From assembly GCF_900046455.1 (NCBI RefSeq), contig NZ_FCOT01000013.1, forward strand, positions 124,001 to 188,000: a stretch of DNA of 64,000 nucleotides, read 5' to 3'. The DNA is from Cellulomonas timonensis. GTDB taxonomy: Bacteria; Actinomycetota; Actinomycetes; Actinomycetales; Cellulomonadaceae. Made by a program: the position numbers and the translations under genes. A model generated the notes under the pieces. That model searched no databases, was not told the DNA's origin, and saw only the letters and a program-made list of their open reading frames with translations. This document shows positions 18,584 to 28,300 of the stretch, in pieces (position 1 is the first letter of the stretch; each line of letters begins with the position of its first letter).

Positions 18584-20548
18584 GGTTCCTCCGGTGCCTC
18601 GTGCTCTCGTGCGAAGCCCTCACGGTAGCCCGGGTGGGAGGCGAGGAGCGCAGTGTGAGATCCGCGTCCGGTCACGCGGCCCCCGCTGAGCACGATGATC
18701 TCGTCGGCGGCGTCGAGCGGGGAGAGGCGGTGTGTGACCAGCACCACTCCACGCTCGGACCGCTGGGAGAGCAGGTCGCGCACCAACCGGTCGGCGGTGG
18801 CCGAGTCGAGGTGCTCCGCGGGCTCGTCCACCAGGAGCAGCGGCGCGGGGGAGACCAGCGCGCGTGCCAGTAGCAGACGTCGGCGCTCGCCCCCGGAGAC
18901 GCTCTGGGCGTCGGGGCCGAGCTCGGTGTCCACCCCGTCGGGCAGTGCCGCGAGCCACGACCCCAGCCCGGCGCGCTCGAGCGCGTCGACGGCCTCGTTG
19001 GGCGTGACATCGCCGCGTGCCACACGGAGGTTCTCGAGCACCGAGGTCTCGAAGACGTGCGCGTCCTCGGACGTGAGCACCACGCTGCGCGCGACGTCCT
19101 CATGCGCGAGACCCGCGACAGGCGTTCCGTCGAGGGCGAGGTCGCCCGCCCGGGCGGGGATCAGGCCGGCGAGGGTGAGCAGCAGCGTCGTCTTGCCGGC
19201 GCCGCTCGGGCCGACCACGGCGATCGATCGGCCGGGGCGCACGTCGAGGTCCAGGCCCTCGACGACGGGGTCCCGGCCGGGCCAGCCACAGGAGAGCGCG
19301 CGAGCGCTCAGCGCGGGGACGTCGTGCTGGGGGGAGGCGTGCCCGGGGAGCGCGGTCCGGGCGGGGTCTGAGTCGGCGACGGGTGCCCCGTCGGCCTCGT
19401 CCGGCGCGGCGGAGTCCAGCAGCGACATGATGCGCCGGGCCGCCGCGCGGGAGCGCTGGAGCTGGATGGCCGCGGTGGGCAGCACGCTGACGGCCTCGAA
19501 GGAGGCCAGCGGGGTCAGCACGATGACGGCCAGCTCCACGGGCGTCATCGTCCCGGCCTGGACGGCGGGCACCCCGAGCACGAGCGCGGCGAGCGTCGCC
19601 ACACCTGTGGCGAGCGACCCGAGCAGGGCGCCGAGGGCGGCAGGACGGGCGCCGGCGTCCGACGCTGACGCGAGCTCGCGGTCCGCCTCGCGCAGCGCGG
19701 CCAGCTCCTGGGGCGTGCGGCCCTGCACGGTGAGCGGCCCGGCGTCGTCCAGCAGGCCGAGCGACACGGTCGACAGGGTGGCCCGGGCGCTGGCGGCGCG
19801 CTGCTCGGTGGTGCGGGCCGCGCGTGCGGCGAGCCAGGGCGCCACCACGCCCGCGAGCAGCAGGCAGGCCGCGAGGCTCAGCCCGGCGGCCGGGAGGAAC
19901 AAGCCCATCGCGATCACGGTGCCGACGCCCAGCACCGTCGCCACGGCGATGGGCAGCAGGCCGCGCACCACGGCGTCTCCCACGGCGTCGACGTCCGCGC
20001 CGACCCGCGTCAGCAGGTCGCCGCGACGCAGTCGGAGCGTCGCCTCAGGGCGCCCCACCGCGAGCCGCTGGTACAGCGCCGTGCGGAGGTTGGCCATGCC
20101 GCGCAGTGCCACGTCATGCGAGGTGAGCCGCTCGACGTAGCGGAACACCCCACGCCCGATGCCGAAGGTCCGCACGCCGACCGTGGCGATGGACAGCGTC
20201 AGCACCGGGGGCATCTGTGACGCGCGGGCGATCAGCCACGCGGACACGGCCCCCAGCGCGACGGCGGACCCGAGGCTGAGCACGCCGAGCAGCACCGCCA
20301 AGGCGACGCGCGCCGGGCGCACGTCGAGCAGTGCCACCGCGCGCCACAGCGGGTCGCGGCTGCGGCCGAGCCTGCCCGGCCGGCTCGGCCGCGGGGTGGG
20401 GGCGGCGGGGGGCGGGGGGGGGGGGGTGCGGTCTCTTATACACATCCGGGGCCGCCGACGGGGGTCCGGGGTGGAGGCATCCTGGGGCGCGCGTTGCTAC
20501 GGGCTCGTGGGGCGTGATGGGGGTCGATCGGGGCGTCGTGGCGGTCAT
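18580..20548 (-). CDS. cydC: CydC half of the CydDC thiol exporter, 5' part corrupted by adapter sequence
   Basis: ABC exporter subunit (membrane domain plus ATPase) that with CydD exports glutathione/cysteine-type thiols and is needed for cytochrome bd assembly. The ATPase end shows GPSGAGKTTLLLTLAGL, VSGGERRRLLLARAL and LLLVDEPAEHLD. The natural start should be ATG 20548, overlapping the cydD stop (ATGA) and giving MTATTPRSTPITPHEPV; about 100 bases later the sequence contains Nextera adapter and a poly-G run and the frame changes. The intact frame resumes from about 20420 (SRPGRLGRSRDPLWRAV). A start placed inside the adapter (MCIRDR) would be spurious. Confidence 0.9.
20400..20460. other. 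Nextera transposon adapter remnant and poly-G run (artefact)
   Basis: The plus strand at about 20431-20445 reads TCTCTTATACACATC, the Nextera mosaic end, and continues for about 18 bases as a corrupted copy of the read-2 adapter tail (ends GCCGCCGACGG for GCTGCCGACGA). Just before it is a run of 14 G, typical of dark cycles on two-colour instruments. Translated on the minus strand it gives the known contaminant peptides MCIRDR and DVYKR. Confidence 0.95.
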
Positions 20549-22272
20549 CGGAGGGCCTCCGCGTCGGCCTCGGCGGGCAGGTCTGCGTCGGCGGGCACGT
20601 CGACGGACCGGACCTCGACCACCTGGTCGGCCAGCGCGATCAACGACGCGCGGTGCGCGACGAGCAGCACCGTCCGGCCCTCGCGTCGCAGCGCCTCGAC
20701 TGTCTCGAGGACAACGTCCTCCGACGCCGCGTCCAGGTGGGCGGTGGGCTCGTCGAGCACGACGAGCGGCGCGTCGGAGAGCAGCGCCCGGGTCAGCGCG
20801 ACCCGCTGGCGCTGGCCCACCGAGAGCCCGGCGCCGCCACGGCCCAGGAGGGTCTGCCATCCGGCGGGCAGTGCCGCCACGACCTCGTCCAGCCCGGTGA
20901 GGGCCGCGGCCCTGTCCCGTCGGGTCGCGTCTGTCAGCCGTCCCGACGCGTCGGCGTCGGCTCCGGTCACCACCGCGTCGATCGTCCCCGGCTCCAGCAC
21001 CGGGCGCTGCGGCAGCCAGGAGACCTGCCGCCAGTAGTCGGCAGAGTCGATGTCCGCCAGGGGCACGGCCGGGCCGTCGGAGGGGAGGACGTCCACCGTG
21101 CCGGTGTCCGGCCGCAGCAGCCCGAGCAGCACGGACACGGCCGTGGACTTGCCGCCGCCGCTGGCGCCTGTCAGGGCGAGGACCTGCCCGGGGCGCAGCT
21201 CGAGGTCCAGGCCAGCGGGCGCCAGCACGTCGCGACCGGGCGCCCGCACGCTCACGTCCCGCAGTCGGAGAGTCGCCGCGCGCAGGTCCGGGCACGGCAG
21301 CGAGCCGCGCTCGGGCAGCGGGGTCTCGAGCACCTCGAAGACCTGCTCGGCGGCGGCGACGCCGTCCGTCGAGGCGTGGAAGTGGGCGCCGACCTGGCGC
21401 AGCGGCAGGTACACCTCGGGCGCGAGCACAAGCACGGTCAGCCCCGTCACGAGGTCGATCTGGCCGTAGACGAGTCGCATCCCGATCGCGACGGCCACGA
21501 GGGCCACCGCCAGCGTCGTGAGCAGCTCCAGCACCATCCCCGACAGGAACGCGATGCGCAGCGTGCCCATCGTCGCCCGGCGGTGCGCCTGGCCGAGCTC
21601 GCGCACCCGGCGCGTGGCGCCCCGCTCGCGGCCGAACCCGCGCAGCGTCGGCAGCCCGGCGAGCAGGTCCAGCACCTGGGAGCCGAGCCGCTGCATGACG
21701 CGCAGGCCGCGCTCGGAGCGCCCCTGCGTCAGGCGGCCGACCAACGTCATGAAGATCGGCACCAGCGGGATGGTGCCCGCGATGATCGCCGCGGACAGCC
21801 AGTCCAGGCCCAGCACCACCAGCAGGGTCGCCGGCGTGACCGTCGCGGCGAGCACGAGCTGGGGGAGGTACTTGACGAAGTACGGCTCGAGGTTCTCCAG
21901 CCCGCGCGTCACCAGGGTCACGACGCGGGGGCCCTCGCCGCCCGCCAGCCAGCGTGGTCCGAGCGCGGTCGCCCGCTCCACCACCTGCGCGCGCAGCTCC
22001 CCGATCGCCCGGGTCGCGGCCCGGTGGGCGTACCGCTCCTGCGCGCCCGTGACGAGGGCGCGCGCGGCCACGACCAGCACGAGCCAGCCGATCAGCGGAC
22101 GGAGGTCGTCGAGGCTCGCGCCGTCCTGCACAGCCGAGCCCAGCGCGTGGCCGAGCAGGAGCGCCTGGGCGATGACGAGCCCCGCGACGGCCAGGCCGAG
22201 CACGACGGTGAGGGCGACGTACTGCCGGGCCGCGCGCGCGTGGCGCAGCAGCCTCGGGTCGAGGGGCTTCAC
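20545..22272 (-). CDS. cydD: CydD half of the CydDC thiol exporter
   Basis: A 575-residue ABC half-exporter: six membrane helices in about residues 10-310 followed by an ATPase domain with Walker A GASGGGKSTAVSVLLGLL near 370, signature LSVGQRQRVALTRALL near 480 and Walker B LVVLDEPTAHLD near 500. GGEGPRVVTLVTRGLENLEPYF in the membrane domain is a CydD hallmark. CydDC supports cytochrome bd maturation. It lies 13 bp after cydB and couples to cydC through ATGA. Confidence 0.93.
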   Translation of the reverse strand: MKPLDPRLLRHARAARQYVALTVVLGLAVAGLVIAQALLLGHALGSAVQDGASLDDLRPLIGWLVLVVAARALVTGAQERYAHRAATRAIGELRAQVVERATALGPRWLAGGEGPRVVTLVTRGLENLEPYFVKYLPQLVLAATVTPATLLVVLGLDWLSAAIIAGTIPLVPIFMTLVGRLTQGRSERGLRVMQRLGSQVLDLLAGLPTLRGFGRERGATRRVRELGQAHRRATMGTLRIAFLSGMVLELLTTLAVALVAVAIGMRLVYGQIDLVTGLTVLVLAPEVYLPLRQVGAHFHASTDGVAAAEQVFEVLETPLPERGSLPCPDLRAATLRLRDVSVRAPGRDVLAPAGLDLELRPGQVLALTGASGGGKSTAVSVLLGLLRPDTGTVDVLPSDGPAVPLADIDSADYWRQVSWLPQRPVLEPGTIDAVVTGADADASGRLTDATRRDRAAALTGLDEVVAALPAGWQTLLGRGGAGLSVGQRQRVALTRALLSDAPLVVLDEPTAHLDAASEDVVLETVEALRREGRTVLLVAHRASLIALADQVVEVRSVDVPADADLPAEADAEALR

Positions 22273-22285
22273 AGCCGGATGCGCC

Positions 22286-23386
22286 TCATGACGTCGTGCC
22301 GTCCGTCCGCGAGCTGGAGGCCGCCGAACCGTTGTCCGTGCCCGTGCCGCCGCTGAAGGCCGCGGCCTTCACGCGGGCGAAGGTGAGGCCGATGGAGTCG
22401 GGGATCTGCTCGGACGAGATGCGCTTGCGGAAGACCCAGTACGTCCAGCCCTGGTAGAGCAGGACGAAGGGCACCAGGCACACCGCGACCCACGTCATGA
22501 CCGTCAGCGTGTACGACGACGACGACGCGTTGTCGATGTTCAGCGAGTTCGCCGGGTCGAAGGCGGGCATCACGTCGGGGTACATCGAGCCGAAGATCAG
22601 CACGACGGCGGCGACGAGAGTCACGGCCGAGGCGATGAACGCCCAGCCCTCACGCCGGGCGCGGGTTGCCAGGACGAGCGCCACCAGGGCGATCGCCGCG
22701 ACGGCGACAGCAGCCCAGGTCCAGGCCACCGAGTAGGCGACCTGCGCCCAGATGGCCCACGCGGCCGCGACGACCAGCGTGACCACCGAGAGTCGGGAGG
22801 CCAGCGCGCCAGCGCGCTGGCGGACCACGCCGTCCGACTTCAACGCCAGGAACACGGCGCCGTGGGTGAGGAACAGCAGCGCCGTGGTGACGCCGCCCAC
22901 CAGGGCGAACGGATTGAGCAGCGCGAAGAAGCCGCCCACGTATTGGTGGTTCGCGTCCAGTTCGACGCCGCGCACCAGGTTCGCGAACGCGACGCCCCAC
23001 AGGATCGCGGGGACCCAGGAGCCGATCGTCAGCGCCCAGTCGGCGCGGTCACGCCACGCCTGGTCGTTGATCTTGCCGCGCCACTCGAACGCGACCACCC
23101 GCACGATGAGCGCGAGGAGGATGAGCAGCAGCGGCAGGTAGAACCCGGAGAACATCGTGGCGTACCACTCGGGGAACGCCGCGAACGTCGCGCCGCCCGC
23201 GGTCAGCAGCCACACCTCGTTGCCGTCCCACACCGGGCCGATGGTGTTGATCATCACGCGACGTTCCTTGTCGTCGCGCCCCAGCAGCTTCAGCAGCATG
23301 CCGACGCCGAAGTCGAAGCCCTCGAGGACGAGGTAGCCCGTCCACAGGAGGGCGATCAGCAGGAACCAGACTGTCGTGAGCTCCAT
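22286..23386 (-). CDS. cydB: Cytochrome bd ubiquinol/menaquinol oxidase subunit II
   Basis: A 366-residue subunit with eight to nine membrane helices. Family marks: GYLVLEGFDFGVGMLLKLLG near residue 18, the motif GPVWDGNEVWLLTAGGATFAAFP near 50, and FALVGGVTTALLFLTHGAVFLALK near 160. The C-terminus has an added Ser/Gly-rich cytosolic tail (TGTDNGSAASS) not seen in E. coli CydB. Ten bp after cydA. Confidence 0.95.
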   Translation of the reverse strand: MELTTVWFLLIALLWTGYLVLEGFDFGVGMLLKLLGRDDKERRVMINTIGPVWDGNEVWLLTAGGATFAAFPEWYATMFSGFYLPLLLILLALIVRVVAFEWRGKINDQAWRDRADWALTIGSWVPAILWGVAFANLVRGVELDANHQYVGGFFALLNPFALVGGVTTALLFLTHGAVFLALKSDGVVRQRAGALASRLSVVTLVVAAAWAIWAQVAYSVAWTWAAVAVAAIALVALVLATRARREGWAFIASAVTLVAAVVLIFGSMYPDVMPAFDPANSLNIDNASSSSYTLTVMTWVAVCLVPFVLLYQGWTYWVFRKRISSEQIPDSIGLTFARVKAAAFSGGTGTDNGSAASSSRTDGTTS

Positions 23387-23396
23387 GACGCCTGCC

Positions 23397-24869
23397 TCAG
23401 TAGGCGAACGACAGCGGCTTGTCGCCCGCGTCGTCGCTGTGGTTGTCGGGGTTGTCGGGGCTCGGGTCGTGCTCGGTGTCAGCCACGCCCTCGACCGCGT
23501 AGCGGTGCATGAGCTTGTACCAGATGACCGCGAGCACGCCGTAGAGCGCGGTGAAGGCCACCATCGAAATGATGACGGTGGTGGGGCTCACCACCTCGGA
23601 GACCCCGCGCTGGGTGAGCAGCCACACGCCGTCGACGCCCGCGGGGTTCGGGGCGACGACCCAGGGCTGGCGGCCCATCTCGGTGAAGATCCAGCCGAAC
23701 GAGCTGGCCAGGAACGGCATGGGGATCGCGATGAGCGCGAGCCGCGAGAACCAGATGTTGTCGGTCACCCGGCCCTTGCGGGTCAGCCACAGCGACGCGA
23801 GGGCCAGCGCGGCGGACCCGGCGGCCAGGCCGATCATCAGGCGGAAGCTCCAGAAGGTCACCGCGAGGTCGGGGGAGTAGTCGATCCCCTCGCCGTACAG
23901 CTCCTCGTAACGCTCCTGGATCTGGTTGACGCCCTCCAGGTGGCCGTCGAAGTCGCCCGACGCGAGGAACGAGGTGACGCCCGGCAGCTCGATCAGGTGG
24001 GTGACCCCGTCGCAGTCGGTGTTGATGTTGCCGATCGCCAGGATCGTGAAGGACGCGCCGTCGGTGCTCTCGCACAGCGCCTCGGCCGCGGCCATCTTCA
24101 TGGGCTGCTGCTCGAACATGAGCTTGGCCTGGAAGTCGCCGGACAGGGCCAGGCCCGCGCCGGACAGCAGCATGGTCACCATGCCGAGCACCACGGCCGG
24201 GCGGTAGACGTCGCGGGCCTTCTCGACCTCGCCGCGGCGCACCAGCTTGACCATCCACCAGGCGGCGATGCCCGCGACGAACGTGCCCGCCGTCAGCCAC
24301 GCGGCGGTGATGGTGTGCGGGAAGGCCGCCAGCAGCGTGCTGTTGGTGAGCACCGCCCAGATGTCGACCATCTCGGCGCGGCCGGTCTCGATGTTGAACA
24401 CGGTGCCGACGGGGTGCTGCATCCACGAGTTCGCGGCCAGGATGAAGTAGGCCGAGAGGTTGGTGGCGATCGCCACGGCCCAGATGCACGCGAGGTGGAT
24501 CTTCTTGGGCAGCTTGTCCCAGCCGAAGATCCACAGGCCCAGGAACGTCGACTCGACGAAGAACGCGGCGAGCGCCTCCATCGCGAGCGGGGCGCCGAAC
24601 ACGTCGCCCACGAAGCGCGAGTACTCACTCCAGTTCATGCCGAACTGGAACTCCTGGACGATGCCGGTGGCGACGCCGATCGCGAAGTTGATCAGCAGCA
24701 GCTTGCCGAAGAACTTGGTCAGGCGTAGCCAGCGCTCGTTGCCGGTGCGCACCCAGAACGTCTGCATGAGCGCCACGAGCGGGGCCAGGCCGATGGTCAG
24801 GGGGACGAAGATGAAGTGGTAGACGGTGGTGACACCGAACTGCCATCTGGCCAGGTCAAGGGCTTCCAC
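23397..24869 (-). CDS. cydA: Cytochrome bd oxidase subunit I
   Basis: High-affinity terminal oxidase subunit carrying haems b558, b595 and d. GTG 24869 gives a 490-residue protein. The b595/d axial histidine is His18 in VYHFIFVPL; NSWMQHPVG near residue 150 and FPHTITAAW near 182 follow with the second haem histidine; GRQPWVV near 400 is the conserved quinol-site motif. The Q-loop region (QAKLMFEQQPMKMA) is short, as in actinobacterial and Bacillus enzymes. First gene of cydABDC-kinase; a DevR-type palindrome lies 84-103 bases upstream. Confidence 0.96.
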   Translation of the reverse strand: MEALDLARWQFGVTTVYHFIFVPLTIGLAPLVALMQTFWVRTGNERWLRLTKFFGKLLLINFAIGVATGIVQEFQFGMNWSEYSRFVGDVFGAPLAMEALAAFFVESTFLGLWIFGWDKLPKKIHLACIWAVAIATNLSAYFILAANSWMQHPVGTVFNIETGRAEMVDIWAVLTNSTLLAAFPHTITAAWLTAGTFVAGIAAWWMVKLVRRGEVEKARDVYRPAVVLGMVTMLLSGAGLALSGDFQAKLMFEQQPMKMAAAEALCESTDGASFTILAIGNINTDCDGVTHLIELPGVTSFLASGDFDGHLEGVNQIQERYEELYGEGIDYSPDLAVTFWSFRLMIGLAAGSAALALASLWLTRKGRVTDNIWFSRLALIAIPMPFLASSFGWIFTEMGRQPWVVAPNPAGVDGVWLLTQRGVSEVVSPTTVIISMVAFTALYGVLAVIWYKLMHRYAVEGVADTEHDPSPDNPDNHSDDAGDKPLSFAY

Positions 24870-25319
24870 GGGAGGACTCCGTCACGTGCGTGGCTACTGG
24901 GGGGTCGGACCGATGCACCCAGGTCGAACGGTAGGTCGGCGCACAGGGGGCGTTCGGGACCTTGGTCCCGGGTCCCACGCCGGGATGACGACGACGGCCC
25001 CATACTGCCCCGTCGTGTCGCCTCCCCGTCTGAAGGGTGCTGTGCGATACTGACAGAGGATTCCAGGGCGCCCACACCGTTCTGATTCCGTGACCGTGCT
25101 CGCAGTACCTAGCGTGTCGAGCTCGCCAGGCGCCGCCGGATGTGACCGATCCCCACTGTGGGGCTCTCGAACGACATGCTGGCTGGCGATGGCGCCGACC
25201 GCGGTGCAGCAGCCGCCACCGACGACTTCCGTCGCAGCGCACAGCGCGAGCGACGACCGACCGCCCCTGGGGCGCCGAGGAGTGTGGCCGGCTCCGAGGG
25301 GCATGCAGGAGTACCACGA
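24870..25319. promoter_or_regulatory. Divergent control region between cydA and rne
   Basis: About 450 bp with no convincing gene. It holds the DevR-type palindrome at 24953-24972 on the cydA side. On the rne side, TGCGATACT at 25043-25051 is a possible extended -10; if used, the rne mRNA has a leader of about 260 bases, as is common for RNase E genes. Short stems are present (GATCCCCACTGTGGGGCTC at 25149) but no recognised riboswitch. Confidence 0.5.
24953..24972. promoter_or_regulatory. DevR/DosR-type operator upstream of cydA
   Basis: TTCGGGACCTTGGTCCCGGG matches 16 of 20 positions of the mycobacterial DevR box (TTSGGGACTWWAGTCCCSAA) on the plus strand, and 16 of 20 on the other. Both GGGAC/GTCCC cores are intact. 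It is 84-103 bp before the cydA start and the same operon encodes a DevS-like kinase. Confidence 0.7.
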
Positions 25320-28300
25320 GTGACGCTCGACACCACCCCCGAGAACAGCAACAGCACGTCACAGGTCGACGCCGGGGGCCCCGCTCCCGATGCTGCCCCC
25401 ACGAAGCCCGCACGACGTCGGGCCACCCGCAAGACCGCGCCGCCGACGGACGCGACTCCCGCCGAGGCCTCCGCACCGGTCGAGGCTGTCGCCCCCGTCG
25501 AGGCCGCTGCGCCTGTCGAGGCCGCCGAGGCTCCGGCTGCCGCCCCCCGCACCCGGTCCCGCCGAGTGACGAAGGCGCCCGCGTCAGCCGTCCCGGCGCC
25601 CGCAGACGCTCCCGCCGAGGCCGACGCCTCTGCCCCAGAGGCGGCTCCGGCCGTCGAGGCCGCGGCGCCGCGGACGCGCTCACGCCGTGCGGTGCGCCCC
25701 GCTGCCAGCGCCGAGGCGGCGAGTGTCGAGCCGGCCAGCCTTGCTCCTGACGCCGCGAAGGCCTCGGCTCCCGACGCCCCCGCGTCCGCCGAGGTCGCGG
25801 CCGCCGACGCCGACGCGCAGCCGGCCCGCAAGCGCAGCCGCCGTTCCACCCGCCCGGCCACGGCGCCGACCGCTGAGCCGGCCGATGCCGCCGCCGAGCA
25901 GGCCCCCGAGGCCGCCCCGGCTGAGGCCGTCGCCCCTGCCAAGCGCACGACCCGGCGGACGCGCAAGGCGCCGGAGCCGGTGATCGAGGTCGTCGACGAG
26001 GTCGAGGATGAGGACGCCGAGGCAGTCGAGGCGGACGAGAAGTCGTCGCCCGCGCCCGCGCTGGACGTGCTCGCCGAGCTCGCCGCGACCACAGGCCCCG
26101 CCACCGGCTCGGCTCGGCGCGCCAGGACCCGCGCCACGCGCTCCAGCGCCGCCGCTGCCCCCGCAGCCGCCGAGGCCCAGCCCGAGGCTCAGGAGCAGCC
26201 CGCCGAGCAGGCGCCCGCGGCGCCGCGCGGAGCGGCCCGCCTGGCCACGACGGCCCTGCTGTTCCAGGCCCCGGACCCGGACGCCCGCCCGCGCCGTCGG
26301 CGCGCACAGGCCCCCGCCGGCCCGCCGGAGCTCGTCTCGGAGGCCGCCGCGGTGCAGCACGCCGAGGAGCGCGCCGCCGAGGAGTCTGCCGACGAGTCCC
26401 GTGCGGAGGCGCCGGCCGCCGCCGAGCGGCCGTCGCGTCGTCGTGGCCGGCGCGCCCCGCAGAGCGAGGCCGCGCAGGACCAGGACGAGGAGCTGACCCC
26501 GGCGGACACCGCCGACCAGGCGCAGGACGGCGCCGCGGCAGACGAGTCCGACACGGATGAGTCGCGTGAGGGCGAGTCGCGTGAGGACGAGCAGTCCGCG
26601 CAGCGTCGTCGCCGTCGCCGTGGCGGCCGCGGCCGCCGTGGGCGCAGCCAGGACGAGCAGTCGGACGAGCAGGGTGACGCCGGCGAGCGCGCTGAGTCCT
26701 CCGAGGGCTCCGGCTCCTCGACGGACGACACGCACGATGAGGATGCCGAGCACGAGGGCGACCACGACGCCGAGCACGACGGCGAGCACGACGAGCAGGG
26801 CGGTTCGAGCCGTCGTCGCCGTCGCCGTCGCCGCAGCAGCCGGGGCGAGTCCTCCGAGCAGGAGCCGTCGGCCCCCACCCGCTCGCGCAGCTCGCGCAGC
26901 ACGTCCAGCGACGAGGTGACAGCGCTGCGGGGCTCCACGCGGCTCGAGGCCAAGCGCCAGCGCCGGCGGGAGGGGCGCGACGCGGGTCGTCGTCGTCAGA
27001 TCATCACCGAGTCGGAGTTCCTGGCCCGCCGCGAGGCCGTCGAGCGCTCGATGGTCGTGCGCGAGGCCGGTGGCCGCACGCAGATCGCCGTGCTCGAGGA
27101 CGGCGTGCTCGTCGAGCACTACGTCTCGCGCCAGGCGCAGGTGTCGATGGCCGGCAACGTGTACCTCGGCCGCGTGCAGAACGTGCTGCCGAGCATGGAG
27201 GCCGCGTTCGTCGACGTCGGCAAGGGCCGCAACGCGGTGCTGTACGCCGGCGAGGTCAACTGGGACGCCGCGGGCCTCGAGGGCCAGCCGCGTCGTATCG
27301 AGCAGGCGCTGAAGTCGGGCGACTCGGTCCTGGTGCAGGTCACCAAGGACCCGATCGGCCACAAGGGCGCCCGCCTGACGTCGCAGATCACGCTCGCCGG
27401 CCGGTACCTCGTGTACGTGCCCGGCGGTGGCATGACCGGCATCAGCCGCAAGCTGCCCGACAACGAGCGCGCGCGCCTGAAGAAGATCCTGCGCGAGATC
27501 GTCCCGGACTCCGCGGGCGTCATCGTGCGCACCGCCGCCGAGGGCGCCAGCGAGGACGAGCTGCGCGCCGACATCGCGCGCCTGCAGGGCCAGTGGGAGG
27601 CCATCGAGAAGAAAGCGAAGTCGGCGTCCGCGCCGGCGCTGCTGCAGGGTGAGCCCGACATGGCCATCCGCGTGGTGCGCGACATCTTCAACGACGACTT
27701 CAGCTCGCTCGTGGTGCAGGGCGACGAGGCGTGGGCCACGATCTCCGGCTACATCGGCGAGCTCGCCCCCGACCTCGCCGAGAAGGTCACCCGCTGGACG
27801 GGCAACGGCGACGTGTTCTCCGCGCACCGGGTCGACGAGCAGCTCGCCAAGGGCATGGACCGCAAGGTGTGGCTGCCCTCGGGCGGCTCGCTCATCATCG
27901 AGCGCACCGAGGCCATGACGGTCGTCGACGTCAACACGGGCAAGTTCACCGGCTCGGGCGGCACGCTCGAGGAGACGGTGACGCGCAACAACCTGGAGGC
28001 GGCCGAGGAGATCGTCCGCCAGCTCCGGCTGCGGGACATCGGCGGCATCATCGTCATCGACTTCATCGACATGGTGCTCGAGTCGAACCGCGACCTGGTG
28101 CTGCGTCGCCTCGTCGAGTGCCTGGGCCGTGACCGGACCAAGCACCAGGTGGCCGAGGTCACCTCGCTCGGCCTGGTGCAGATGACCCGCAAGCGCGTGG
28201 GCCAGGGCCTGGTCGAGGCGTTCAGCGAGACGTGCGAGCACTGCCACGGGCGCGGGTTCATCGTGCACACCGACCCGATCGAGAAGAACGGCCGCCCCGA

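Noticed and set aside
20421-20436. Poly-G run resembling a G-quadruplex near a promoter.
   Set aside because: It is adjacent to Nextera adapter sequence and inside cydC; sequencing artefact is the simpler explanation.
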